64,000 bases of DNA from 0-14-0-80-60-11 sp049322355 (GTDB lineage: Bacteria; Desulfobacterota; Desulfobaccia; Desulfobaccales; 0-14-0-80-60-11). The position numbers and the translations under genes are program-made. The stretch lies in the NCBI GenBank assembly GCA_049322355.1, contig JBMORG010000014.1, forward strand, positions 1 to 64,000, in the 5' to 3' direction. How positions within the stretch are numbered: position 1 is the stretch's first letter; every line of letters begins with the position of its first letter. Shown here piece by piece: positions 46,165-54,924 of the stretch. The notes under the pieces were generated by a model that was not told the DNA's origin, ran no database searches, and saw only the letters and a program-made list of their open reading frames with translations.

Positions 46165-46656
46165 ATGAAACTGCTAAAATATTTTTCCATAATTTTGGCA
46201 ACCGTGGGAGCCCGCAGCGCCCGGGAGAAGAAAGGGGCGGACCGGGGCATTGACGGCATCATGAATCTGCGGGACGAATACAGCGGCGAGTACAAAAAAG
46301 TCGTCCTTCAGGTGAAAGGCGGCCATGTCACTGTCTCGCAGGTCAGGGATTTAAAAGGAGTTATGGACCGGGAGATGGCCGAGATAGCGGTGTTTCTGAC
46401 CCTTAAACGTCCCACCCGGCAAATGCGGGAAGAGGCGGCCGCGGCAGGCACATTTATTGAGCCCCAGTATCCCCGGCATCGTTTTCCCAGGCTGCAGATT
46501 CTTACAATTGAAGATATCTTTACCGGCAAAAAGGTCGCTTTGCCTTCCTGGTGGTCCCAGGATACCTTTAAGAAAGGACCGCGGCGGCGGAAAACCAACC
46601 CGGAAGAAGCCCAAAATAATTTGCTGAAAGAATTGCAGGAGCCATTCCTTATTTAG
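46165..46656 (+). pseudogene. C-terminal fragment of a restriction-methylase (Mrr-like nuclease domain)
   Basis: The 163-residue frame matches the conserved C-terminal end of large DNA-methylase/restriction fusions. It starts abruptly in a ATVGARSAREKKGADRGIDG segment that in full-length proteins lies deep inside. It continues with VVLQVKGGHVTVSQVRDLKG, the PD-(D/E)xK-type core with Asp and QVK, and ends in RLQILTIEDIF and a basic tail. The methyltransferase part is missing upstream, so this is most likely a relic of a lost restriction-modification gene, though a small nuclease-like protein could still be made. Confidence 0.75.
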
Positions 46657-46735
46657 GGACTTCTCAATCGAAAGAAATTAGGGTCCAGACATCAGCCGCC
46701 AGAAAAAATGATTCCTAATCACTAACCCCTGACCC

Positions 46736-47164
46736 CTATTTTTTAAGGTGGATATAGGTACACAGCCCCTTGGCCACCAGGCGGTCGGCTTGCCGAACCT
46801 CGAACTCCCCCAGGGAAATGGTGCGCCCCCGCTTGGCGATGTGGGCCTCAGCGGTCACGTCCCCTTCCTTCACCGCCCCCAGGAAGTTGATCTTCATCTC
46901 CACCGTGTTTATCATTTCACCATCCGGCACCAGGCTATAGAGGGCGAAGGCCACGGCCTCATCCGCCAGGGCAGCGATAACCCCCCCTTGCAACAAGCCG
47001 ATGGAGTTGGCCAACTCCGGTTTGAAGGGCAGCAGGAACCGGGCATAGCCCTTGCCCAATTGGGGCACCTGGATCCCCACAAACCTGATAAAGGGGTTGG
47101 CCGCCAATCGCTTCCGGATGACGGCTTCCAACTCCGGGGCTAAAGGTTCGAAGGTTTTGATCAT
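46736..47164 (-). CDS. PaaI-like hotdog thioesterase
   Basis: A 142-residue single hotdog-fold thioesterase of the PaaI/4HBT family. The pattern NSIGLLQGGVIAALADEAVAFAL contains the active-site Asn/Asp-Glu region on the central helix, followed by INTVEMKINFLGAVKEGDVTAEA. It hydrolyses acyl- or aroyl-CoA, substrate unknown. Single minus-strand gene. Confidence 0.9.
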   Translation of the reverse strand: MIKTFEPLAPELEAVIRKRLAANPFIRFVGIQVPQLGKGYARFLLPFKPELANSIGLLQGGVIAALADEAVAFALYSLVPDGEMINTVEMKINFLGAVKEGDVTAEAHIAKRGRTISLGEFEVRQADRLVAKGLCTYIHLKK

Positions 47165-47296
47165 CCTAAGTCTCCGTTAAAATCTTCACCCCAGGGGCAC
47201 AGAGGGCACTGAGAATTTTCTCTCTCTGTGTCCTTTGTGTCCCTGTGGTAAATTGCTTATAATAATTTAAGATCAACACCGAATAGGAGATTATAC

Positions 47297-48052
47297 ATGA
47301 AAATCGCCATCAGCGGCAAAGGCGGAGTGGGGAAAACCACCCTGTCAGCCCTTTTGATTAACTACTTCCGGAACCAGGGCAAGAAGGTCCTGGCCGTGGA
47401 CGCCGACCCTGACGCCAACCTGGCTTTGGCCTTGGGCATTTCCGACCCCGAGAACATAACCCCGTTGAGCCAGATGAAGGAAATGATCGCGGAGCGCACC
47501 GATTCCAAGCCCGGAACCATGGGGGGCTTCTTCAAAATGAACCCCAAGGTGGACGACATCCCGGAGAAATATGCCCGGCAGATCGACGGAATCAAGCTGA
47601 TCGTCATGGGAGGCGTCAAGAAAGGCGGCAGCGGCTGCATCTGCCCTGAAAGCGTGCTCCTGCGCACCTTGGTGACCCATATGGTGCTGCTTCGGGACGA
47701 AGTGGTGGTCATGGACATGGAGGCGGGGATCGAACACCTGGGCCGGGCCACTGCCCAAGGAGTCGACCGCCTCATCATTGTGGTGGAGCCGGGCCGCCGC
47801 AGCATCGAAACCGCCATGCATGTCAAAGAGCTGGCCAAAGACCTGGGCCTCAAGAAAGTGGCCATCGTAGGCAGCAAGATCAGGGGGCCCCAGGACGAGG
47901 AGTTCCTTAAAAAGAACCTGCCGGATTTCCCCATCCTGGGGTTCATCCCGTTCAACGATAAGATCATCGAAGCCGACCTGAAAGGGCGGCCGCCGTATGA
48001 AGCGGTGCCGGCCCTGGCGGAGGTGGCCAAAGAGATTGCCCAAAATTTATAG
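47297..48052 (+). CDS. cooC: CooC-type CODH maturation ATPase
   Basis: A 251-residue P-loop ATPase of the MinD/SIMIBI class. The deviant Walker A SGKGGVGKTTLSALL is at the N-terminus, with VDADPDANLALALG after it. The Cys pair in GGSGCICPESVLLR matches the CxC motif CooC uses for dimer and nickel binding. CooC inserts nickel into carbon monoxide dehydrogenase, consistent with a CODH/acetyl-CoA synthase pathway in acetate-oxidising or autotrophic sulfate reducers. No CODH gene is in the window. AGGAG precedes the ATG. Confidence 0.88.
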   Translation: MKIAISGKGGVGKTTLSALLINYFRNQGKKVLAVDADPDANLALALGISDPENITPLSQMKEMIAERTDSKPGTMGGFFKMNPKVDDIPEKYARQIDGIKLIVMGGVKKGGSGCICPESVLLRTLVTHMVLLRDEVVVMDMEAGIEHLGRATAQGVDRLIIVVEPGRRSIETAMHVKELAKDLGLKKVAIVGSKIRGPQDEEFLKKNLPDFPILGFIPFNDKIIEADLKGRPPYEAVPALAEVAKEIAQNL

Positions 48053-48194
48053 GGCCGTTGACCCTAAAGGCGAAAAAGGTAGAAAGATTTTTGGGGAAAA
48101 AGGGAAAGAGGGAAAAACAATTTCATGGAATATTTTCATTTCATGAAAAAAACGGCGTATAATTCATCCTGAATAAATCAAAATGGGTGTAGGA

Positions 48195-48285
48195 TTCATG
48201 GTTTTTCCCCTTTTCGCCTTTTCCCCTTTTCGCCTTTTCCCCCTTCTTTTATTTGCCTTTTCGCCTTTTCCATTTTTCCCCCTCT
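48195..48285. repeat. CCTTTTCGCC simple-sequence array
   Basis: Repeated words CCCCTTTTCGCCTTTT run through the spacer before the AmpG-like gene. The opposite-sense GGGAAAAAGG words occur near 48070-48115, so the spacer can fold back. Similar words occur at 18583-18725 and 55942-56012. Confidence 0.55.
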
Positions 48286-48292
48286 TTTAGAA

Positions 48293-49585
48293 ATGCCCTC
48301 GACACCCCCACCCACCCTGTCCCGCTCCCTCAAATTCCTGGTGGTGGGCGTCCTTTACTTCGCCGAAGGCGTACCTTTTGGATTCATCAATACCACCCTG
48401 TCTTTTTACATGCGGGGACAGGGGGTGCCCCTGGAGCAGATCGGCGTTTTGAGCCTGCTGGGGCTGGCCTGGAGCCTGAAATTTTTCTGGAGCCCCCTGG
48501 CCGATCGCTTCGGTTCCCGGGCCGTCTGGCTGGTGCCGGCCCAAATCCTGATTATTCTCTGCCTCCTGGGTCTGGCTTTGCTGGCCGGTGGTCCCGTCAC
48601 CCTGGGCTTCTGGGTTCTGGTGGGCATCATGTGCCTGGCCTCGGCTACCCAGGACCTGGCAGTGGATGCCTACACCATCGACTTGCTGGAAACTCGGGAA
48701 CTCGGATGGGCCAATGGCATCCGCAACGGCGCCTACCGGGTGGGCACCTTAGCCGCGGGCGCCGGGCTTTTGATCCTCAGCGACCGCATCGGCTGGAGTC
48801 CGGCATTCGTGGGAGTGGCGGTAATGATGGCCGCCATGGTCCTCACTATCCTGGTCTTTCGGCCCTTCCACCTGCCTCGGCCTGTCGAGGCCCGAACCGC
48901 GCCGAACCCTGTCGGGCCAATGCGCCAATTCCGGGTGGCCCTGGAGGGATTGAAGCGCCACCGTCATATCGGCGTCATAGTGCTTTTCACCCTGTTATAT
49001 AAGGCCGGGGATGCCTTAATGGGGTCCATGGTCAGCCCCTTTTGGAAAGACCAGGGGTTCAGCGGCACTCAATTCGGGGTGGTGTCCGGGATCTTCGGCG
49101 CCGGGGCCACCATTCTCGGTGGGCTTTTAGGGGGAGGCTTCACCAGCCGCTTCGGGATCGGCCGGGGCCTTTGGGTGCTGGGAATCCTGCAAGCGGTATC
49201 CAACTTAGGGTATTGGGTCGCGGCCCTCCCCGGCCTGGGCCGCCGGGTGCTGTTTTATGTACCCTTCTTAAGAGAAGACATCCCCATCTATCCCATTTAT
49301 CTGGCCTCCCAAGGGGAAAGCCTCAGCGCCGGTCTGGGGTCCGCAGCGTTTATGGCTTTTCTCATGGCCCTGTGCGACAAGCGCTTCAGCGCCACCCAAT
49401 ACGCCTTCTTCGCCATGCTCTTTGCCTTAAGCGCCCGGATTATGGGCTACCTGGGAGGCTGGGGAGCGGGCTACTTCGGCTACGCCAGCTTTTTTTTCCT
49501 GAGCTTTCTCATCGCCTGGCCCGCCTTTGCCCTGCTCCCCTGGGTCCTCCCCGTGGTGCAGGAGATCGAAAGGAGTGAGAAGTGA
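48293..49585 (+). CDS. AmpG-like MFS permease
   Basis: A 430-residue, approximately 12-helix major facilitator protein. The opening LVVGVLYFAEGVPFGFI and VLSLLGLAWSLKFFWSPLADRFG are typical of AmpG, the importer of GlcNAc-anhydromuropeptides during cell-wall recycling. The loop ATQDLAVDAYTIDLL also fits. No ampD or nagZ is adjacent, so recycling function is inferred. The ribosome site is weak. Confidence 0.82.
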   Translation: MPSTPPPTLSRSLKFLVVGVLYFAEGVPFGFINTTLSFYMRGQGVPLEQIGVLSLLGLAWSLKFFWSPLADRFGSRAVWLVPAQILIILCLLGLALLAGGPVTLGFWVLVGIMCLASATQDLAVDAYTIDLLETRELGWANGIRNGAYRVGTLAAGAGLLILSDRIGWSPAFVGVAVMMAAMVLTILVFRPFHLPRPVEARTAPNPVGPMRQFRVALEGLKRHRHIGVIVLFTLLYKAGDALMGSMVSPFWKDQGFSGTQFGVVSGIFGAGATILGGLLGGGFTSRFGIGRGLWVLGILQAVSNLGYWVAALPGLGRRVLFYVPFLREDIPIYPIYLASQGESLSAGLGSAAFMAFLMALCDKRFSATQYAFFAMLFALSARIMGYLGGWGAGYFGYASFFFLSFLIAWPAFALLPWVLPVVQEIERSEK

Positions 49586-49706
49586 GGAATGACAAGAGCC
49601 GTTGCCTTGCGCACGGATATAGCGGATAGTGGCCGCTTCCATGGCTTAATGTATCTCCGATCCATAATAAATTTTGCCAGAGGCCCCAGGTAGTTATAGA
49701 GGGAAA

Positions 49707-50246
49707 ATGATCCCAGAACCCAGAACCCAAAACCTAAAACCCAGGATTTTACTCACGGGACCGCCCCAGTGCGGCAAGACCACAGTGATTCAAAAGGTGG
49801 TGGCCGGTTTCCCGGGCCGGGTTGCGGGGTTCTTTACCCGGGAGGTACGGGACCGCGGCAGGCGGGTGGGGTTTGAGATCATCACCCTTGACGGCAATTC
49901 CGCGCTTCTCAGCCACGTTGATTTTACCGGCCCCCGGGTAGGCAAGTATGGGGTCAACCTGGATAATTTTCACCGGGTGGCCCTGCCTACCCTGGAAGCG
50001 GCGCCAGGCGTGGACCTCATTGTCGTGGACGAAGTAGGCAAGATGGAATGCCTTTCGGATAAATTTGTGGCCGCCATGGAGCGCCTCTGGGCCAAACCGG
50101 TGCCGCTGGTGGTCACGGTGGCCGAGAAAGGCGGCGGATTGATTGCTGCGTTGAAATCCAAGCCGGATAAAATTTTATTTGCAGTCACCATGTCTAACCG
50201 CGATGCCCTTCCGGTTCGGATATTGGAATTTCTCAAGGCTTGTTAA
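49707..50246 (+). CDS. THEP1-type NTPase
   Basis: About 179 residues from ATG 49707. Walker A is LLTGPPQCGKTTVIQKV, with GFFTREVRDRGRRVGFEII and Walker B DLIVVDEVGKMEC, all characteristic of the THEP1 nucleoside-triphosphatase family. The first ~12 residues are encoded by an intergenic-type repeat (AACCCAGAACCCAAAACC), and no better start lies before the P-loop. The original start may have been overwritten. Cellular role unclear. Confidence 0.88.
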   Translation: MIPEPRTQNLKPRILLTGPPQCGKTTVIQKVVAGFPGRVAGFFTREVRDRGRRVGFEIITLDGNSALLSHVDFTGPRVGKYGVNLDNFHRVALPTLEAAPGVDLIVVDEVGKMECLSDKFVAAMERLWAKPVPLVVTVAEKGGGLIAALKSKPDKILFAVTMSNRDALPVRILEFLKAC

Positions 50247-50295
50247 CATAGAGTTTGTCCTTATGTTCCTCTTGGTGAACCCCAAAAAGTAATTT

Positions 50296-50335
50296 TTCCC
50301 TCCCCTGGTGGGAGGGGATTAAGGCGAGGGGGAAA
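50296..50335. repeat. CCCTCCCC palindrome
   Basis: TTTTTCCCTCCCCTGGTGGGAGGGGATTAAGG forms a stem-loop related to the C/G-tract repeats at 44.5 and 45.3 kb. It lies in the spacer after the NTPase gene. Confidence 0.5.
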
Positions 50336-50479
50336 ATAATTAATCTGAGATGCGAATAAATTTCACTGCACCAAGCTTTCCCCGTCAAGGCATTAGCGTC
50401 GGCGATGAACACCCTAAGCCCAACCTCTTGAGATTCATAGTTTATTGCAATCGAGTCCACCGGTGACTATACTGAAATT

Positions 50480-51373
50480 ATGGCCACTGAAACCTGGATA
50501 GAAGTGCGGGTCCTGGTGCCGGCGCGGATGCAGGAAGAGGCTTCGCTGTTTCTCACCGATTTCAGCGGGCGCGGAGTGATCATCGAAGAGGATAACGTCC
50601 CCTTAGGGGGGGTGGTTATCCGGGCCTACTTTCGGCCGGAGGAATACGGCCCCTGGCAACGGCAGGAGATGCAGGACTATCTGAAGCGTCTTGGCAATTA
50701 TGAGCTCTATCCCCTGGGCCTGGAGATTCGCCAGGTGGCAGAAGAAGACTGGGCCGAAGCCTGGAAGGCCCATTTTAAAGCGGTGAAGCTGACGGACCGT
50801 CTGGTTGTCCGGCCGCCCTGGGAGGATTACACTGCCCAACCTGGGGAGTTGGTGGTCACCATTTACCCCGGGATGGCCTTCGGCACCGGGCGCCACTCCA
50901 GCACCCTTCTGTGCCTCCGGGCCCTGGAGCAGGTGTGGGATCAGGGCCTGCCCCGCTCCGCCAGCCCCTGGCAGGTGCTGGACGTGGGCACCGGCACCGG
51001 GATTTTGGCCCTGGCCGCGGCCCGCCTGGGGGCCGAAGTGGTGGCCATCGACCTGGACCCGGAGGCCGTGGCCGCGGCCCTGGAAAACGTACGTCTTAAC
51101 AACCTCATGGACCGTGTCTGGGTGGAGGGCACGCCCCTTACTTCTCTGCGCCAACGCTTCGCCCTCATACTGGCCAACATCACCGCCCCGGATTTGCTCC
51201 AGTTGGCTGAGGCCCTCACCGCCCGGCTATTGCATGAAGGCGTTTTGATCATCTCCGGTTTCCTGGCTGATGATGTCGCGTCCCTGGCGACGCGCTACCA
51301 GGCCCTGGGCCTGCTCCAGACCGGTTATCTCACCCAGGAAGATTGGGGCGCCCTGATTTTCCGGCGGCCTTAG
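50480..51373 (+). CDS. prmA: Ribosomal protein L11 methyltransferase
   Basis: PrmA trimethylates ribosomal protein L11. The 297-residue protein has the N-terminal substrate-recognition domain followed by the methyltransferase domain: GMAFGTGRHSSTLLCLRAL, motif I VLDVGTGTGILALAAARLG, VVAIDLDPEAVAAA, and motif IV ALILANITAPDLL (NxxxPxL-like). Length and architecture are normal. Confidence 0.95.
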   Translation: MATETWIEVRVLVPARMQEEASLFLTDFSGRGVIIEEDNVPLGGVVIRAYFRPEEYGPWQRQEMQDYLKRLGNYELYPLGLEIRQVAEEDWAEAWKAHFKAVKLTDRLVVRPPWEDYTAQPGELVVTIYPGMAFGTGRHSSTLLCLRALEQVWDQGLPRSASPWQVLDVGTGTGILALAAARLGAEVVAIDLDPEAVAAALENVRLNNLMDRVWVEGTPLTSLRQRFALILANITAPDLLQLAEALTARLLHEGVLIISGFLADDVASLATRYQALGLLQTGYLTQEDWGALIFRRP

Positions 51374-51503
51374 GCGGGTTCTATTTTGGGGTTTAGCCGA
51401 AACTCGGGAGTCCGGAGATATTATTTTCGTATTGAAATGAAACAAATTGCAGTGGCCGACCTAAATAATTACGGGATTTCTTAATAAAATCAGGGGAAGC
51501 GAG

Positions 51504-51815
51504 ATGGATGCCATGAAAGATTTGTTTCAGAAGGCCTGGCTATTTGGGGTCGGGGTGTTTGATTTCACCAAAGAGAAAGTGGACGACCTGGTGCAGGAGA
51601 TGGTCCGTCGGGGCGAAATCTCCCAACAGGAGAGCCCTGAAGCCGTAAAGGAATTGCTGGCCAAAGCCCAGGATGCCCAGCAGGCGCTCTGGGAAAAAGT
51701 CAAGGAGCTCACCAGGTCCGCCATTGATGAAATCAACGTGGCCAAGGCTTCGGAATTGGCGGCCCTGGAAAAGCGCGTGGCCGCTTTGGAAGAGGCCTTG
51801 AAAAGCAGGGATTAG
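51504..51815 (+). CDS. Phasin-like coiled-coil protein
   Basis: A 103-residue all-helical protein. The start MKDLFQKAWLFGVGVFDFTKEK and the C-terminal coiled coil ASELAALEKRVAALEEAL resemble the phasin-superfamily/PHA-granule-associated proteins (PhaF/PhaI-like) often found singly in Deltaproteobacteria. AGGGGAAGC precedes the ATG. No PHA synthase is nearby, so function is uncertain. Confidence 0.75.
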   Translation: MDAMKDLFQKAWLFGVGVFDFTKEKVDDLVQEMVRRGEISQQESPEAVKELLAKAQDAQQALWEKVKELTRSAIDEINVAKASELAALEKRVAALEEALKSRD

Positions 51816-51880
51816 GGATTAGGGGCTTGCAATTATCACCCGGACAAATGGGTTCTGCTAAGTTACATAATTTTACTATA

Positions 51881-51972
51881 AATCCCCCTAAATCCCCCTT
51901 TTTCAAAGGGGGACTTTACAAGGGATTTCACCAAGTTCCCCCCTTTAGCAAAGGGGGGGTAGGGGGGATTTA
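51881..51972. repeat. 92-bp C-tract/G-tract palindromic element, copy 1
   Basis: Starts AAATCCCCCTAAATCCCCC and ends GGGGGGTAGGGGGGATTT, with an internal hairpin of CCCCCTTTTTCAAAGGGGG type. The outer arms are inverted copies, so it folds into one large stem. A near-identical element is at 54771-54863. Confidence 0.75.
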
Positions 51973-52020
51973 TACCAGGGATCAGAACCTAAACTGGCCC
52001 CTGATCCCTGGTCCCTGATA

Positions 52021-52749
52021 ATGCGCCGTTTTTACGCCCATCCCCGTCAATTTGACCAGAATACAGTGATCCTGGACCAGGAAGAAACCCTGCATCTGGC
52101 CCGGGTCCTGCGTCTGGGAGTAGGCGCCAGGGTGGAGGTCTGCGACGGCGAAGGGGGAAATTTTGTCGCCCGGGTGGCTACCCTGGAAAGCCGGGGAGCG
52201 ACGCTCCACATCATCGAAAAACTTAAACCTTGGGGTGAGTCGCCGCTGCCCCTGGTCCTGGGGATCGGCCTGGCCAAGGGTGAGGCCCTGGACGAAGCTA
52301 TCCGCCAGGCCACTGAAATGGGGGTGAGCCGAATTGTTCCCTTTATCTCGGAGCGCTCGGAGAGGTTGCCAGCGGAACGGCTGGAGCCACGCCGGGAACG
52401 CTGGCAGCGTCTGGCCCGGGAGAGCGTCAAATCCTGCCAGCGTTCGCTGCTGCCCCGGATAGAGCCTGTCTGCGATTTTGCCGACGCGCTGCAAGGGCCG
52501 GAGGAATTTAAACTAATCTTCTGGGAAGAAGCCCGGGCCGGCGGTCTCAAACCCATTATAAAAAAGTCCCGGCCTCGGGACGTCCGCGTCCTCATCGGAC
52601 CGGAAGGCGGCTTTTCGCCTGGAGAAGCGGACCTGGCCCGGGCTGCGGGTTTTCGCGTGGCCAGCCTGGGGCCCCGCCGCCTCAAGGTGGCCACTGCGGT
52701 CATGGCAGCCATGACCCTCTTGCAGTTCGCCTGGGGAGACCTGGCCTGA
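52021..52749 (+). CDS. rsmE: 16S rRNA (uracil1498-N3)-methyltransferase
   Basis: RsmE methylates U1498 of 16S rRNA. The 242-residue protein has an N-terminal PUA-like domain (MRRFYAHPRQF...LHLARVLRLGVG) and a C-terminal SPOUT knot: LIGPEGGFSPGEADLARAAGF and LGPRRLKVATAVMAAM are signature. Its stop overlaps the next start by one base, so they form an operon. The start codon directly abuts a GATCCCTG-type repeat. Confidence 0.94.
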   Translation: MRRFYAHPRQFDQNTVILDQEETLHLARVLRLGVGARVEVCDGEGGNFVARVATLESRGATLHIIEKLKPWGESPLPLVLGIGLAKGEALDEAIRQATEMGVSRIVPFISERSERLPAERLEPRRERWQRLARESVKSCQRSLLPRIEPVCDFADALQGPEEFKLIFWEEARAGGLKPIIKKSRPRDVRVLIGPEGGFSPGEADLARAAGFRVASLGPRRLKVATAVMAAMTLLQFAWGDLA

Positions 52750-53675
52750 TGGCCGCCCAGCTCCCTTACCGGGATCTTAATTCTTATCTGAAAGGGCGGT
52801 TCGGCCAACGGGTGCAGAAAATCACCCTGGATGCCGGGCTGACCTGCCCCAACCGGGACGGCCGCGTCGGAGTCGGGGGCTGCCTTTACTGCAATGCCCG
52901 GGGCTCCGGCACCGGCGCCTGGAGCCAGGGTCAAAGCATCGCGACCCAGATGGAGGCGGGTATCGCGCGACTGTCCCGGCGTTACCAGGCCGCAAAGTTC
53001 ATCGCTTATTTTCAAAGTTTTTCCAATACCTATGCCCCGATAGACAGGCTCCGGGAACTCTACGACGCGGCCCTGGCCTTTCCCCAGGTAGTGGGCCTGA
53101 GCATCGGCACGCGGCCGGACTGCCTGGAGGATGAGGTTCTGGACCTTCTGGCCGCCTACGCCCGAAGACGGCTGGTCTGGCTGGAACTGGGGCTGCAATC
53201 CGCGCATGACGCCACCCTGCAACGGATCAACCGGGGGCACGATGTGGCCTGTTTCACTGCGGCCGCCACCCGGGCCGCGGTCCGGGGACTTAAGGTGGTG
53301 GCCCACGTAATCCTGGGACTGCCAGGGGAAGGGCCCCGGGAGGTGGCGGCCACCGCCGCGTACTTAGGCCGGCTGCCCCTGCACGGGGTTAAAATCCACC
53401 TGCTCTATGTCATAAAGGATTGCGGTTTGGCCTCACTCTACCAGCAGGGGGAATACGTCTGCCTCACCGAGGACCAATATATCAACTTGGTGGTGGACTT
53501 TATTGAGCGGCTGCCGGCCCATCTGGTGATTCATCGGCTCACCGGCGACCCGCACCCCGAAGAGCTGCTGGCCCCGGCCTGGTGCCTGGACAAATCCCGG
53601 GTTCTACAGCTTCTCCGGGAGGAATTTACCCGCCGGGGTTCTCGCCAGGGGGATCGTTGGGGCATCCGGGTCTGA
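52749..53675 (+). CDS. YhcC-type radical SAM protein (TIGR01212 family)
   Basis: A 308-residue radical SAM enzyme. The [4Fe-4S]-binding motif is spaced atypically, CPNRDGRVGVGGCLYC, as in the YhcC/TIGR01212 family. FIAYFQSFSNTYAP and VGLSIGTRPDCLEDEVLDLL follow. The reaction is unknown; related Elp3-like proteins modify tRNA. It is translationally coupled to rsmE, which hints at an RNA-modification role. Confidence 0.9.
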   Translation: MAAQLPYRDLNSYLKGRFGQRVQKITLDAGLTCPNRDGRVGVGGCLYCNARGSGTGAWSQGQSIATQMEAGIARLSRRYQAAKFIAYFQSFSNTYAPIDRLRELYDAALAFPQVVGLSIGTRPDCLEDEVLDLLAAYARRRLVWLELGLQSAHDATLQRINRGHDVACFTAAATRAAVRGLKVVAHVILGLPGEGPREVAATAAYLGRLPLHGVKIHLLYVIKDCGLASLYQQGEYVCLTEDQYINLVVDFIERLPAHLVIHRLTGDPHPEELLAPAWCLDKSRVLQLLREEFTRRGSRQGDRWGIRV

Positions 53676-53868
53676 CCGGAGTGCTCTCTTTTTTTCATTT
53701 TCCATAGTTTTCTCGTGGGGATGTTGACACTCCTGAGTTATATTTACCTGACCCTGGTGTGCTTTATGATGGCTGGAAAAGCTTGGCCTCACGGGGTAGG
53801 CCGGCAGTACTCGTAAAAAGCGATCCCCTCTGGATGACAAGCTGCATAACTAACAATTGGCCGGATCG

Positions 53869-54672
53869 ATGCATAACTTAAAAGATAAACAGACTTCTGA
53901 AACCGGGCTGCCGCAAGAACCGCAGGCCATTTCGTGGTGGAAGAACAAAACTGCAACCTGGATCATTGTGCTCTTGGCCATTCTCGCACTGGGTCTGTTG
54001 TTCTGGGGTTTCCAGCATCGCAGCTTCCTGTGGGGGCAGCTGTGTGATTTTATCGGAGTCTGTCCGGACAAAGAATGGGTTAAGGCCACCGTCAAAGCTG
54101 CGGGACCCCTGGCGCCCTTCGTCTTTATCCTGATTCAATCTTTTCAGGTGGTTTTTGCTCCGATACCCGGGGAAGCTACCGGTTTCATAGGCGGCTTCCT
54201 TTTCGGGGTTCCGCTGGGTCTGCTGTATTCCACTCTCGGTCTGACCATCGGGTCGGCCATGGCCTTTCTCATCGCCCGCTGGCTGGAGGAGCATTACATA
54301 AAACGGTGGATTCCGGTGGAAATCCTCCAGAAGTTCGATTTTTTGATGGAGCGCCAGGGAGCCCTGGTTTCGTTTATCCTGTTTCTCCTGCCGGGGTTTC
54401 CCAAGGATTATCTCTGCTTCGTTTTGGGCTTAAGCCGCATGCCGTTTAAATTATTTCTCCTGATCTGTACCATAGGAAGGATTCCTGGCACCCTGCTGTT
54501 GAACCTCCAAGGGGCCAAGGTTTATAAAGGCGACTATTACAGCACCTTCATCATCTTGGGGCTGTGCCTGGTGCTCATCGGGGTTCTGGCGTACTACCGG
54601 GAGGCGGTTTACCGCTGGATCAGGCGCTTTGACCACCCCGACCAGGCGGTGCCGGATTCAGACCAGAAGTAA
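53869..54672 (+). CDS. TVP38/TMEM64 (DedA-like, VTT-domain) membrane protein
   Basis: About 267 residues with five to six membrane segments. The VTT/SNARE-assoc core is visible: FVFILIQSFQVVFAPIPGEATGF, GGFLFGVPLGLLYSTLGLTIGS and LPGFPKDYLCFVLGLSRM. These proteins are likely lipid scramblases or transporters. A TTG at 53857 is also in frame, but ATG 53869 (MHNLKDKQTSE) is the likelier start. Confidence 0.87.
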   Translation: MHNLKDKQTSETGLPQEPQAISWWKNKTATWIIVLLAILALGLLFWGFQHRSFLWGQLCDFIGVCPDKEWVKATVKAAGPLAPFVFILIQSFQVVFAPIPGEATGFIGGFLFGVPLGLLYSTLGLTIGSAMAFLIARWLEEHYIKRWIPVEILQKFDFLMERQGALVSFILFLLPGFPKDYLCFVLGLSRMPFKLFLLICTIGRIPGTLLLNLQGAKVYKGDYYSTFIILGLCLVLIGVLAYYREAVYRWIRRFDHPDQAVPDSDQK

Positions 54673-54770
54673 TGCCGGGGAGAGTGGGTCAGTAGGATCT
54701 GACCGGTTCTCTCTCGGTAAATATAGGGAATGCCTAAAATTTTTTCTTTTTGTTACAAGGTCAAAGAATC

Positions 54771-54863
54771 TAAATCCCCCCTATCCCCCCTTTTCCAAAG
54801 GGGGGAACTTAGCGGAATTCCTTTGAAAGTCCCCCTTTGACAAAGGGGGATTTAGGGGGATTT
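54771..54863. repeat. 92-bp C-tract/G-tract palindromic element, copy 2
   Basis: Starts AAATCCCCCCTATCCCCCC and ends AAGGGGGATTTAGGGGGATTT, with the same inner hairpin type as copy 1 at 51881-51972. It lies 60 bp before the methyltransferase gene start. Confidence 0.75.
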
Positions 54864-54924
54864 CAAAAACGGCAATCAACTGGAATTTCCGGCAACGACT
54901 ATAACCACACAAAGGGGGCAGACT

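Noticed and set aside
52047..53306. 419-codon minus-strand frame across rsmE and the radical SAM gene
   Set aside because: It crosses two well-defined, coupled plus-strand genes and its product is Arg/Ser/Pro-rich shadow sequence.
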